A stretch of DNA of 64,000 nucleotides from Oceanospirillaceae bacterium (GCA_015665455.1 JADFAD010000009.1:232254-296253), one strand, 5' to 3'; shown: positions 53,526-62,795, numbered from the stretch's first letter. Notes: a model not told the origin generated them from the letters alone. Made by a program: numbers and translations.

Positions 53526-54662
53526 ATGTACGATCTGATTGTCATTGGCGGCGGTATAGCCGGCTTAGCATTTGCACTCAAAGGCGCAGAAGAAGGTAAA
53601 GAAGTACTCATTCTCGAAAAGAACACTGCCCCTACCGATGCCTCCATAAGAAACTTCGGTATGGTTCTCCCTCTGGGCATGCCAAAGGGGTCTGCGCTCA
53701 ATAGAGCAATAAGAAGCCGAGACATTTGGCTCAACTACGCCAAGCAAGCCAACTTCTGGATCAACCCATGCGGCATGATTATGGCAGCACACCATGATGA
53801 TGAAATGGACGCCATGGAAGAATTCCACCACACAGTAAGTCTGCCACCCCATCAAACGCGCTTGCTCAATGCAGATCAAACAAAAGCCATGTCTCCAGGC
53901 ATCAACGCCCGAGGATTACGAGGTGCCTTGTTCAGCAAAAATGAAGTATTGATCAACCCACAACAAGCCCTCACGAAACTGACTCAGCATTTATCCACCT
54001 TTGACAATGTGAGAATGCAGTACCAAACCTTGGTCACCCATATAGAAAGTTCCGATTCAAATGCTAAGGTTATTACCAACCAAGGCAACCACACTGGTCA
54101 ACAAGTGGTGTGTTGTCCCGGACACCAATTTGCTTCACTGTTTCAACTTAATGAAGAAGTGGCCCCATCCATTTGCAAGCTTCAAATGCTCAGAACGCTC
54201 AAACAGAAACAGAATTGGGCGCTTGGCCCTATGATTTCTACCGGTTTATCCATGCTGCATTACCCAGCATTCGAAAACATATCAGCCCTAGACTCAGTCA
54301 AGAAACGAGTAGAACAGACGCACCCAGAGTTGATTCAAAACGGGATACACATACTGGCCGCCCAGCATCAAACGGGGGAAATTACCTTAGGGGATTCTCA
54401 CGAATACGGGAAAGAGCCCAGCCCTTTCATCAACCAACACATTAACAAGCTCATTTTGGATTACGCCAAGCAAGTCCTCTCACTTCCGGATTGGGAACTC
54501 AAAGAGCAATGGATTGGGATCTACAGTAAAGCAAAATCGAGCCATGTATTATGGGAACAGCCGGAAGACAATGTCTTTCTCATCACCGGTTTAGGCGGTA
54601 CAGGCATGAGCACCAGTTTTGCAATCGCCGAAGAGTGGTTTCAAGCACACGTCTCCCACTGA
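53526..54662 (+). CDS. FAD-dependent amine oxidase of phosphonate operons (PbfD-like)
   Basis: A 378-residue DAO-family flavoprotein, with the FAD-binding DLIVIGGGIAGLAFALKGAEEGKEVLILEK at the N-terminus and the late VFLITGLGGTGMSTSFAIAEEW. It belongs to the FAD oxidoreductase subgroup repeatedly found beside phnW. One such enzyme, PbfD, oxidises N-methyl-AEP to AEP, feeding PhnW. It is divergent from phnW, with shared operators between. The exact substrate of this copy is inferred. Confidence 0.85.
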   Translation: MYDLIVIGGGIAGLAFALKGAEEGKEVLILEKNTAPTDASIRNFGMVLPLGMPKGSALNRAIRSRDIWLNYAKQANFWINPCGMIMAAHHDDEMDAMEEFHHTVSLPPHQTRLLNADQTKAMSPGINARGLRGALFSKNEVLINPQQALTKLTQHLSTFDNVRMQYQTLVTHIESSDSNAKVITNQGNHTGQQVVCCPGHQFASLFQLNEEVAPSICKLQMLRTLKQKQNWALGPMISTGLSMLHYPAFENISALDSVKKRVEQTHPELIQNGIHILAAQHQTGEITLGDSHEYGKEPSPFINQHINKLILDYAKQVLSLPDWELKEQWIGIYSKAKSSHVLWEQPEDNVFLITGLGGTGMSTSFAIAEEWFQAHVSH

Positions 54663-54828
54663 CCGATCAAAAATGCTATGGTTCATCGGCGTGAGCAACA
54701 TAAGTATCTATGAGTACCTCATAAGTGCCTATAAATATGAATAAACGTGAATTCATACACATAGAAGCTCTTTATGTGTCACGCCAGACAATTAACAATA
54801 CGCACTATTAAACAATACGACGATCTGT

Positions 54829-55539
54829 ATGCCCTTACCTCAGTACAAAGCCATTGTTGATTTCATCAAAGAAAAAATTGCCTCTGGTGAATTATCCGCT
54901 CAAGACAAACTGCCCTCAGAAAGACAACTCAGCGATCAATTTGATGCGTCTCGCATCACTGCCCGCGAAGCATTACTTCAACTGGAGAAGGAAGGGACAA
55001 TTTATCGACTCAATCGAAGAGGCTGGTTTATCTCACCCTCTCGCTTGGTTTATGACCCAACGTCACCAGCAACCTTTAACCAGATACTAAAGCAACAACA
55101 TCGAGTTGGAACAACAACGCCACTGACCACAGAACTCACCGAAGTACCTGCAGACGTCGCAAAAGAAATGAAACTGTCAGAAGGCTCACCAGTCTATCTC
55201 ATTCGTCGATTAAGATGCGTGGATCAACGGCCTATTCTCATCGAGCATATCTATGTGGATGCAAACCTCTGCCCCGGCTTACTCAAACACGATTTTAGCC
55301 AGTCGCTCACCGAGATATTTGCCAAACACTATGAAAAGACCGTTCATCAAACGGATGTCACCATGTTCCCTACGTCATTAAATGCCGAAGATGCCACATC
55401 GCTTCAGGTTTCTGCTGGCAGCCCATGCCTTGAAATCAAACGCTGTCGTTTTACCGAAGATAATCAGGTATTGGAATATGATTTGGAGTTCTGGCGACAC
55501 GATGCCGTTGAACTCAAATTGAGCTTCAGCCAACAGTAA
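54829..55539 (+). CDS. GntR/UTRA-family regulator of the phosphonate operon
   Basis: A 236-residue regulator with a GntR winged helix (residues ~5-70; KIASGELSAQDKLPSERQLSDQFDASRITAREAL) and a UTRA ligand-binding domain (~90-235; IRRLRCVDQRPILIEHIYVD). PhnR/PhnF-like proteins of this family repress phosphonate genes until AEP or a derivative binds. It stands between the FAD oxidase gene and the transporter genes. The four palindromic operators of the locus are its probable targets. Confidence 0.9.
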   Translation: MPLPQYKAIVDFIKEKIASGELSAQDKLPSERQLSDQFDASRITAREALLQLEKEGTIYRLNRRGWFISPSRLVYDPTSPATFNQILKQQHRVGTTTPLTTELTEVPADVAKEMKLSEGSPVYLIRRLRCVDQRPILIEHIYVDANLCPGLLKHDFSQSLTEIFAKHYEKTVHQTDVTMFPTSLNAEDATSLQVSAGSPCLEIKRCRFTEDNQVLEYDLEFWRHDAVELKLSFSQQ

Positions 55540-55774
55540 ATCATCACCTGCGACATAACCCGCACTACGACATCGTCACTGAAGGTCTTAATCATAAGGC
55601 CTTCATCCCGGACACCTCTTTATCTTCCATCTAAATAAAAACGCTCTTTCCATCTAAAAACACGCCATTCATCCCAAAACAAGCCATTCACCTCGAAACA
55701 AACAATTCAACTCATGCACACGGAAACCGCTTACGTACTGCCCGTTTAATTCAACGTCTTTACACTTCTTTAAT

Positions 55775-55788
55775 CTGGTATATACCAG
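55775..55788. promoter_or_regulatory. phosphonate operator copy 3 (transporter side)
   Basis: CTGGTATATACCAG is a perfect 14-bp palindrome in the 357-bp gap 55540-55896, upstream of the AEP-binding-protein gene. Apart from copies 3 and 4 the gap is AT-rich with no ORF that I can support. Confidence 0.75.
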
Positions 55789-55840
55789 TTTAATATTACT
55801 GACATAAAACTGTCTTATTTCCCTGTTAGCTTAATCACAT

Positions 55841-55854
55841 CTGGTACAAACCAG
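55841..55854. promoter_or_regulatory. phosphonate operator copy 4 (transporter side)
   Basis: CTGGTACAAACCAG, a slightly degenerate copy (two central changes), 66 bp after copy 3 and 42 bp before the binding-protein start. Paired sites may allow cooperative binding. Confidence 0.6.
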
Positions 55855-55896
55855 GAATCACAACAAGCTAACTAAGATTCGATCAGGATGATAAAC

Positions 55897-56964
55897 ATGA
55901 GCATGAGTTCTAACTTAAAAACACTTTGTGCTGCAGTAGCAGCCAGTTCAACCCTATTGCTAGCGGGTTGTGGTAACGACACAGCAGAACTGGGCGGTTC
56001 TGAGAATGGCATCACCGAATTAACGGTATACACCGCACTGGAAGCAGACCTGCTTAAAAGCTACAGCGAAGCATTTTCTGAAGATCATCCAAACATTAAA
56101 ATCAATTGGGTTCGCGACTCAACCGGTACTATCACAGCAAAACTTCTAGCGGAAAAAGAAAACCCACAAGCAGATGTTATCTGGGGTTTAGCAGGCACAA
56201 GTCTTCTTAAAATGAAAAGTGAAGACATGCTAGCGACCTACGCCCCTGAGAACGTCGAAAAATTAGACAGTAAATTCCGAGATAACAGCAAAGATCCATC
56301 GTGGGTAGGCATGGACGCATGGGTTGCAGCCATTTGCTTCAACACCGAAGAAGCCAAAAAGTTCAACCTATCCAAACCAACGTCATGGCAAGACCTGACC
56401 AAGCCTGAATACAAAGGTCATGTCATCATGCCGAACCCGAATTCTTCAGGCACGGGTTACTTAGACGTATCAAGCTGGTTGCAAACCTTTGGTGATGATA
56501 AGGGTTGGGACTACATGGACAACCTGCATACGAACATTAGCCGTTACACTCACTCAGGGTCTAAGCCATGTAAATTGGCGGCATCAGGCGAAACAGCCAT
56601 CGGTATTTCTTTCGCGTACCCTGGTGCTAAGCTGATCGGAAAAGGCGCGCCACTGGATCTAGTCATTCCTTCAGAAGGTGTTGGTTGGGAAATTGAAGCC
56701 ACGGCCATCCTGAACACGACAGACAAAATGGACGCCGCTAAGACCCTAGTGGATTGGTCCATTACGCCGAAAGCCAACAAACTGTATAACCAAGGTTATG
56801 CCGTAGTTGCCTACCCTGGTATCGCACAACCGGTTGAACACTTCCCTGCAGAAGTCACAGAAAAGATGATTAAGAATGACTTTGAGTGGGCTGCTAAAAA
56901 CCGCGACGAGATTTTGTCTGAATGGCAAAAACGTTATGACGGTAAGTCCGATCCTAAGAGCTAA
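55897..56964 (+). CDS. phnS: 2-aminoethylphosphonate ABC transporter substrate-binding lipoprotein (PhnS-type)
   Basis: A ~355-residue family-1-type binding protein with a lipoprotein signal (TLLLAGCGND, Cys near 25). It has the iron/AEP-binding-protein core LTVYTALEADLLKSYSEAFSEDHPNIKINWVRDSTGTITAKLLAEKENPQADV and the segment MPNPNSSGTGYLDVSSW. It delivers AEP to the inner-membrane complex. The frame begins at an ATG at 55888, but AGGA lies best before the ATG at 55897. A weak terminator and a large hairpin separate it from the ATPase gene, which would favour excess binding protein. Confidence 0.88.
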   Translation: MSMSSNLKTLCAAVAASSTLLLAGCGNDTAELGGSENGITELTVYTALEADLLKSYSEAFSEDHPNIKINWVRDSTGTITAKLLAEKENPQADVIWGLAGTSLLKMKSEDMLATYAPENVEKLDSKFRDNSKDPSWVGMDAWVAAICFNTEEAKKFNLSKPTSWQDLTKPEYKGHVIMPNPNSSGTGYLDVSSWLQTFGDDKGWDYMDNLHTNISRYTHSGSKPCKLAASGETAIGISFAYPGAKLIGKGAPLDLVIPSEGVGWEIEATAILNTTDKMDAAKTLVDWSITPKANKLYNQGYAVVAYPGIAQPVEHFPAEVTEKMIKNDFEWAAKNRDEILSEWQKRYDGKSDPKS

Positions 56965-56978
56965 CTGAGGCTCTTTTT
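56956..56978 (+). terminator. leaky terminator after the binding-protein gene
   Basis: AAGAGC (56956-56961) pairs with GCTCTT (56970-56975) around an 8-nt loop and is followed by TTT. The stem overlaps the stop codon. The stem is short, so partial read-through is expected. Confidence 0.55.
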
Positions 56979-56997
56979 AAACCGATAATCCGAACCA

Positions 56998-57052
56998 TTG
57001 ATGACTCCGCGTTTATACCGAGGTTTACCACGTATAAACGCGAGATCATCAA
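56998..57052 (+). promoter_or_regulatory. 21-bp hairpin between binding-protein and ATPase genes
   Basis: Arms 56998-57018 and 57032-57052 pair at 18 of 21 positions (perfect CGCGTTTATAC stem plus an outer TTGATGA stem) around a 13-nt loop. Such intercistronic hairpins stabilise the upstream mRNA segment and set unequal protein ratios. Confidence 0.65.
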
Positions 57053-57101
57053 TCCTTTCATTCATATTCAAACATTTTCGACCTGTACATAGGTGGCCAT
57101 C

Positions 57102-58316
57102 ATGATCAACTTCACTGCCCTCAAAAACGCATTCACCCAACGCGCATTCGGTAACCCCCAAGCCAACAAGCCCACAATGAATGACACGCCATTAAGTGAT
57201 GACAGTGATCAAAGCGCCACACACAAGCCATGCAGTGTCGAATTAAAAGCAGTGAATAAATACTACGACGAATTTCATGCGCTGAAAAATATCAACCTAA
57301 CCATTTCAGAAGGCGAGTTCATCAGTTTTTTAGGCCCTTCCGGTTGCGGTAAAACCACCTTACTCCGAACCATTGCTGGCCTTGAAACCTGCTCTGAAGG
57401 CATCATTTTACTGTCTGGCAAAAACGTCACCCACAAGCCAGCCAGACAACGAGACTTCGGCATTGTATTTCAGTCTTATGCGCTGTTCCCAAACCTGACC
57501 GTAACAGAAAATATTGGCTACGCGCTGAAATCCCAAGGCATCGACAAAAACGCGATCACCAACCGTGTTGAAGAGTTGGTTGAGCTGGTGGGGTTAACCG
57601 GGCTAAGTCAGCGATTTCCCGCTCAACTTTCTGGCGGCCAACAACAACGGGTTGCACTGGCCAGAGCGTTAGCCCCGAATCCCAAATTACTTTTATTGGA
57701 TGAACCCTTATCAGCACTTGATGCCAAAGTACGCCACAGTTTACGAGCTGAACTCAAACAGCTGCAAAAGAAAACCGGCATCACCACCATTATGGTGACC
57801 CACGATCAAGAAGAAGCGTTAGCCATTTCCGACCGCATTGCCGTACTGAATCACGGCGAGATAGAGCAAATTGGCACACCGGATGAGATATACACGCAAC
57901 CGAGCACAGAGTTTGTCGCTGAGTTCGTCGGCACCATTAACCGCGTCGCCTTAACCAAAGGCCAAGCGCCAAAGATTGTTCGTCCCGAATGGATAAGCTT
58001 ATTTAATGCCCCTGCAGAACAACGCCACCAATGCATTATTCGATCAACAGAATACCGAGGCGCGCACACACGGCTGACACTGGAAAGCGAGCTTTCTGAC
58101 ACACATTTAATTGCAGATGTCCCAACCGTTGATTGCAAACAGAACCATTTCACCACAGGCAACATCGCTTGGTTTGAACTGTTTCTCTTAGGAAATACCT
58201 TAGATGGCTCTGAAATCAAAAGTTCTGGAATAAACACTTCAGAACTGGAAAGCTCAGAACAGGAAAACTCGAAACACCAAAGTACCCACTCAAACACCCA
58301 TTCAGCTTCGCTTTAA
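57102..58316 (+). CDS. phnT: 2-aminoethylphosphonate ABC transporter ATPase (PhnT-type)
   Basis: About 404 residues with Walker A GPSGCGKTT, the Q-loop FQSYALFPNLTV, signature LSGGQQQRVALARAL, Walker B LLLLDEPLSALD and the H-loop VTHD. A C-terminal TOBE-like regulatory domain is followed by a Ser/Glu/His-rich low-complexity tail (SELESSEQENSKHQ) that lengthens it beyond the usual ~370. The ATG at 57102 is preferred over the GTG at 57093 because AGGTGG lies 5 nt before it. It energises AEP uptake with the fused permease downstream. Confidence 0.9.
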   Translation: MINFTALKNAFTQRAFGNPQANKPTMNDTPLSDDSDQSATHKPCSVELKAVNKYYDEFHALKNINLTISEGEFISFLGPSGCGKTTLLRTIAGLETCSEGIILLSGKNVTHKPARQRDFGIVFQSYALFPNLTVTENIGYALKSQGIDKNAITNRVEELVELVGLTGLSQRFPAQLSGGQQQRVALARALAPNPKLLLLDEPLSALDAKVRHSLRAELKQLQKKTGITTIMVTHDQEEALAISDRIAVLNHGEIEQIGTPDEIYTQPSTEFVAEFVGTINRVALTKGQAPKIVRPEWISLFNAPAEQRHQCIIRSTEYRGAHTRLTLESELSDTHLIADVPTVDCKQNHFTTGNIAWFELFLLGNTLDGSEIKSSGINTSELESSEQENSKHQSTHSNTHSASL

Positions 58317-60056
58317 TTGACGGAAACAAAGACTATGACACACCGAGCTGAACAACCCGTTCAATCAAACCTACTGCCTCTTTCGGGTCATAAGTTAGAA
58401 TTAGACACCGAAAGCCTTTTTCGGAAGCTATGGTTAATCGCGGTCATCACCGTATTAATCGCTTCGCTCGTTTTACCCTTAAGCGCCTTGTTAGTTCACA
58501 GCTTTCAAGACAGTGATAAAAACTGGGTTGGTCTCAGCAACTTCATCACCTACCTCACCAACCCAGCCTTGACCCATTCCATCTTCAATACCATCACACT
58601 GGGGTTGATTGGCACCGTTGTCATTATTTCTACTGCATTCACCTTTGCATGGTGCATGACAAGAACTCAATTAAAAGGTAAATCCATATTTAAGGGCATT
58701 GCTTACATACCGCTGCTCACCCCTTCTCTACTTTCAGCCATCAGTTTAATTTATTGGTTTGGCAATCAAGGGGTTCTTAAAGAGTGGTGGCCCTTTGAAA
58801 GCATCTACGGTTTATCCGGCATTGTATTCGCCATTTCATTTTGGGCGTTTCCTCACGCACTGATCATTCTGACCACATCACTCAAGCAACAAGATGCACG
58901 GCTCTATGAAGCCAGCGAAGTATTGGGCGCCGGCCCTTGGCGTACCTTCTTCACCGTGACCTTGCCCGGCTGTAAGTACGGGTTAATCTCTGCCACTGCG
59001 GTTGTGTTTACTTTGGTCGTTACCGATTTCGGTATCGCCAAAGTCATTGGCGGGCAATACAACGTATTAGCTACCGACATTTACAAACAAGTCATCGGCC
59101 AGCAGAACTTCTCGATGGGTGCTGTCGTCAGCATGGTGTTACTCATCCCTGCGTTAATTACGTTCATTGTGGATCAGTGGGTGCAAAAAAAGCAGCAATC
59201 CATGTTCGACAGTAAGTCGGTGGTTTACCAACCAGAACCTAACACAACACGCGATGCGTTTGGATTTGTTTACTGCACGCTTATTGCCATTGTTATGCTC
59301 AGCATCATCGTAATGGCCGGCTATTCATCCCTTGTTAGCTTTTGGCCTTACGACTTAACCCTGTCACTGAACAATTACCAATTCGACATGATGGACGGTG
59401 GCGGTTGGGGGGCATTTACCAACTCATTAATCATGGCCACAGGTACTATGGTGGTGGGTACGGCGTTCATCTTTTTATCCGCGTACGGTTGTCAAAAAAT
59501 AGATGTTTGGCCTTCGCTAAGAAAGGTCATTCACATGCTTTCAGTGATTCCTTCCGCGATACCTGGCTTGGTATTGGGTTTAAGCTACATTTTCTTTTTC
59601 AATTCACCAAACAACCCATTGAATGGAATTTACGGCACCTTTCTGATTTTAATTATTTCGTCTGTCATTCATTTCTTAACGGTCGGTCATCTCACGATGG
59701 TCACGGCATTAAAACAACTGCCTACTGAAATTGAATCCGTTACAGAATCGATGAAAGTCCCTTTTTACGTGACGATGGGCCGAGTGACCTTACCAATGAC
59801 GGTGCCTGCCGTATTAGAAGTGGGGATCTATCTCTTTGTAAACGCCATGACAACCGTATCTGCCGTGGTGTTTCTATACGGCGTCGATACCATGCTCGCA
59901 TCCGTTGCGGTCTTGAATATGGACGACGCAGGCGACACTGCCCCCGCAGCGGCCATGGCAATGATGATATTCATCAGTGCATTGGCAGTGAAGCTACTGT
60001 ACAGCGGGTTCAGTTATTTACTGTTAAAACGAACGGATAAATGGCGATATGGCTAA
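58317..60056 (+). CDS. 2-aminoethylphosphonate ABC transporter permease, two domains fused (PhnU/PhnV-type)
   Basis: A 579-residue permease carrying two binding-protein-dependent transport domains of about six helices each (~40-300 and ~325-575). Each has an EAA-like loop: EASEVLGAGPWRTFFTVTLPGCKYG near 200 and ESVTESMKVPFYVTMGRVTLP near 475. Many organisms encode these as separate phnU and phnV; here they are one polypeptide. The start (TTG at 58317 or ATG at 58335) is uncertain. It directly follows the ATPase gene. Confidence 0.88.
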   Translation: MTETKTMTHRAEQPVQSNLLPLSGHKLELDTESLFRKLWLIAVITVLIASLVLPLSALLVHSFQDSDKNWVGLSNFITYLTNPALTHSIFNTITLGLIGTVVIISTAFTFAWCMTRTQLKGKSIFKGIAYIPLLTPSLLSAISLIYWFGNQGVLKEWWPFESIYGLSGIVFAISFWAFPHALIILTTSLKQQDARLYEASEVLGAGPWRTFFTVTLPGCKYGLISATAVVFTLVVTDFGIAKVIGGQYNVLATDIYKQVIGQQNFSMGAVVSMVLLIPALITFIVDQWVQKKQQSMFDSKSVVYQPEPNTTRDAFGFVYCTLIAIVMLSIIVMAGYSSLVSFWPYDLTLSLNNYQFDMMDGGGWGAFTNSLIMATGTMVVGTAFIFLSAYGCQKIDVWPSLRKVIHMLSVIPSAIPGLVLGLSYIFFFNSPNNPLNGIYGTFLILIISSVIHFLTVGHLTMVTALKQLPTEIESVTESMKVPFYVTMGRVTLPMTVPAVLEVGIYLFVNAMTTVSAVVFLYGVDTMLASVAVLNMDDAGDTAPAAAMAMMIFISALAVKLLYSGFSYLLLKRTDKWRYG

Positions 60057-60070
60057 ATGACGTTATACAC

Positions 60071-60096
60071 AAACGCCGTTGTTGACTGCGGCGTTT
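60071..60096 (+). terminator. terminator of the AEP transporter operon
   Basis: AAACGCCG (60071-60078) pairs with CGGCGTTT (60089-60096) around a 10-nt loop, 14 bp after the permease stop and before the convergent yegD end. Confidence 0.6.
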
Positions 60097-60139
60097 ATGT
60101 AAAGAGCCATAAGAAGAGTAATCAAAAAAACTAAATAAA

Positions 60140-61519
60140 CTATGAAAAAATACGTTTCGCCCACACAGTAAGGCCTGCAGCCACACTGCCAAAGTGATCC
60201 CCATCAACCACCTCAATGTTACCGAGCTTTTGCTCAATGGCCTTACGAATCACCGGCGATTGAGCAGAGCCACCCGTTACATAGATAAGGTCTGGTTTGC
60301 ACCCTGCTTGATCGATTGCGTCTTCCATCAAAGAAACCATTTTAGACAGAGGGCGAGCAATCGCAGCAGCAAACTGTGTTCGGCTGATGTCACAACCCAA
60401 CGCAGCCTCAATGTAACTCATGTCAACATTACTCACTTCCGCATTGGACAACGCAATCTTACATTGCTCAGAGCTACGAACCACATGATGATTCTGTTTC
60501 TCATTACGCAGATCAATAAAGCGCTGAATCAAGTGCGGCTCTTTGGCATCCAATAACATTTGCTCTAACTGATAGCCCGTTTGCTGGCTATTAAACGTTG
60601 ATTGAGCACCCACATCGTTCGTACTTACGGCATTCCAAAATGGCTGAGTGGGTACGGGCAGCCCGCTTTTCATGTCCGATTGCATACCAAACAACGGCAT
60701 CAAACACTTACCAGCCAGTTGGATATCCAAATCATTGCCGCCCACACGCTCACCGCTGTGACCGAGGAAATCCTTGGTTCGATCCACATTATTACGGTGA
60801 CTTGGCCCCATTCTCACCATGGCGCAATCGGTCGTACCACCGCCCACATCCACAACCAAAACGGTTTTATCTTCGCTCAGACCCGTTTCAAAATTCAAAC
60901 CCGCTGCTATCGGCTCGTATAAAAACTCCACCGATTTAAACCCAGCGCGACTGGCCGCAACCGACAGAATATTAATCGCTTGCTGATTGCTCTTATCAGC
61001 GTTCAACCCCTGAAAGTTCACCGGTCGACCAATCACCGTGTGATTAATGGTGTCACCTAAGCTTTGTTCTGCACGCTGCTTAATGGACTGCATCATGGCC
61101 GTCACAATGTCTTCAAAGAAATGAACAAACTCCGGGCGTAAACCACTGGAACCTAAAAAGGATTTAGGTGATTTAACAAAGTACCCTTCTTCAGGTAATG
61201 AGAAATACTGCTCAAAGGCCGCTTGCCCAAAGAACAAGCTCTGCTCATCTTGCTCGATACCCTCTTCACGACGAACACGGCTCGCCTGCGCTAATGGCCC
61301 AGCGCGAAGACCAATGTAATCTTGCTTAACAACATCATCCGGAATTTGAAGCCCTACAGACTCACAAATCAGTTCGCGCTCTAAGGCGTATAACGTTGAT
61401 GGCATGAACGCTTTACCGTTTTCTAACGGCAATAAATTTACTGAATCTGGATTTGTTTCTGAAGGTTCAACAACCCCCATTGCGCAATTGGACGTACCGT
61501 AATCAAAACCAGTGATCAT
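60140..61519 (-). CDS. yegD: Hsp70-class chaperone-like protein YegD
   Basis: A 459-residue Hsp70-like protein of the YegD type: N-terminal nucleotide-binding motif MITGFDYGTSNCAMGVVE, phosphate-2 motif VLVVDVGGGTTDCAMVRMG near 217 and adenosine motif IYVTGGSAQSPVI near 418. It has no full peptide-binding domain, in line with the family's ~450 residues. Its role is poorly defined (a putative chaperone). It is convergent with the AEP operon and downstream of the immunity-gene region. Confidence 0.88.
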   Translation of the reverse strand: MITGFDYGTSNCAMGVVEPSETNPDSVNLLPLENGKAFMPSTLYALERELICESVGLQIPDDVVKQDYIGLRAGPLAQASRVRREEGIEQDEQSLFFGQAAFEQYFSLPEEGYFVKSPKSFLGSSGLRPEFVHFFEDIVTAMMQSIKQRAEQSLGDTINHTVIGRPVNFQGLNADKSNQQAINILSVAASRAGFKSVEFLYEPIAAGLNFETGLSEDKTVLVVDVGGGTTDCAMVRMGPSHRNNVDRTKDFLGHSGERVGGNDLDIQLAGKCLMPLFGMQSDMKSGLPVPTQPFWNAVSTNDVGAQSTFNSQQTGYQLEQMLLDAKEPHLIQRFIDLRNEKQNHHVVRSSEQCKIALSNAEVSNVDMSYIEAALGCDISRTQFAAAIARPLSKMVSLMEDAIDQAGCKPDLIYVTGGSAQSPVIRKAIEQKLGNIEVVDGDHFGSVAAGLTVWAKRIFS

Positions 61520-61659
61520 GCAGATGAACCTTGATGCTATGCAGTTTAGAGAGAAATAAAAAAGGTCGCGAAAGGTATCATATTGGTGGGATGGGGGCTA
61601 GGGTTGAATACCCCTATAAAGAATAGAAAAGCTTGGATAAAACTATGCCTGTAAGTTAA

Positions 61660-61689
61660 ATGGCTATATTTCACCGTCATAAAAATCAA
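61660..61689. repeat. 30-bp remnant copy of an Imm49 3' end
   Basis: Matches 62796-62825 at 27 of 30 positions. Read on the minus strand it encodes LDFYDGEI* against VDFYEGEI* at the end of the intact Imm49 gene. It overlaps the stop codon of the neighbouring gene. Confidence 0.65.
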
Positions 61690-62438
61690 GAAATTAAAAA
61701 CACCTCCTCTTTAAAAGTTGATTTAATTTCAGATCTCGCCTTTTCAAATTCAGAATAATTTTTTTCTACATCAAACAAATCATTGGTCGTTTGAATTAAG
61801 TAGCCATTTGCAATACCTTCAACCGCTACACCCATGTTTTGTAAGGCTTGAACATCCACTTCATTCGCCAGATTATCACCAAAATAGGTAGCCCAGGCTA
61901 AGTTAGGTATGCCGTCTTCCTGTAAAACTCTTCCGACAGATCCAAGCCTGAACTTATTCTCAGGCGATTTAAATTTAGCAGGGCCCAACTCAGGCTCGGT
62001 AAATAAATGGAGCATACCAAAGCTTGCTTCAAATATTTTGCACCACTCTTGAAGTACTTCAAGGTAGTTTATATCTCCTCTTACAGGAGAAATTTTTAAC
62101 TTCACCCGACCCAATTGTTTTCGATTTTTTGGCCCTACTCTGCGAGTATGAGAAACAACGCCTTCGGATTTTGCCACACGCTTTCGTTTCCAACAAAAAT
62201 TTAAAGGGTAGGTAAATTTTTTACCTTCAAAGTTAGCTTTCGCTAATGGTGCCCAAAATCCCTCACAGTCTGCTACGCCGGAAAATTTAGCATTTATTTT
62301 TTCTTCTGCATTACTGTAAAACTCAGGCTCTAATCGTTTATCCAATCGATTAAAAGACCCCAAAAATTCTTCCCCGAGAGACCAATCCATAGTCTCTTTT
62401 TCTGTTAGCAAAGTAATTAAAACATAGGGTTTTATCAT
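61686..62438 (-). CDS. putative immunity protein, unassigned family
   Basis: A 250-residue soluble protein (start MIKPYVLITLLTEKE). Motifs include FAPLAKANFEGKKFTYPLNF-like and EVLQEWCKIFEASFGMLHLF segments that recall toxin-immunity proteins; the family cannot be fixed by eye. The frame runs to a GTG at 62453, but the ATG at 62438 follows a broken toxin-like frame's TAA by 4 nt, so this start is preferred. Its last codons run into a remnant of an Imm49 3' end. Its AT content and context suggest horizontal exchange. Confidence 0.55.
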   Translation of the reverse strand: MIKPYVLITLLTEKETMDWSLGEEFLGSFNRLDKRLEPEFYSNAEEKINAKFSGVADCEGFWAPLAKANFEGKKFTYPLNFCWKRKRVAKSEGVVSHTRRVGPKNRKQLGRVKLKISPVRGDINYLEVLQEWCKIFEASFGMLHLFTEPELGPAKFKSPENKFRLGSVGRVLQEDGIPNLAWATYFGDNLANEVDVQALQNMGVAVEGIANGYLIQTTNDLFDVEKNYSEFEKARSEIKSTFKEEVFLIS

Positions 62439-62442
62439 AATA

Positions 62443-62620
62443 TTACCAATCACTTAAGTTACCTGTGGACGGGTCAAAGCGATAAATAGCACCATCAGCA
62501 TTTTGAATTAAGTCTTGTAAACACTCTGCGGTCGACAAATATGAACACCCACTTTAACAAAGAATCAAATACAAACTCCGGTTTGAATTCCAAAGCATAA
62601 TCCTTGCTCCCTAACTCCCT
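62443..62620 (-). pseudogene. frameshifted C-terminal remnant of a probable polymorphic toxin
   Basis: Reading leftwards, one frame (open 62620 to 62495) gives ...GSKDYALEFKPEFVFDSLLKWVF. The adjacent frame (62553 to 62443) gives CSYLSTAECLQDL...GAIYRFDPSTGNLSDW*, and both are stopped elsewhere. Joining them near 62545 gives a plausible continuous tail ending in IYRFDPSTG-n-W*, which is like polymorphic-toxin C-termini. The stop lies 4 nt before the start of the putative immunity gene, the classical toxin-immunity order. Confidence 0.45.
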
Positions 62621-62795
62621 TCAAAGGAACCAATTGTCTTACATTCCATTATTACAAACACAGCAAAACTCAACGATGTGCTGATTAAAAAATTTTTGAG
62701 AGGATTAATATTAAATCATTCAGATTCGGCAATGGCCCAGTATTTGATTGGCAAACTTCATCTTTTCAGTACGGCCCGCAAAAGCATTACGTCAT

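Noticed and set aside
57851..58297. 148-codon minus-strand frame inside the ABC ATPase gene
   Set aside because: Antisense shadow of the Ser-rich C-terminal tail and TOBE region.
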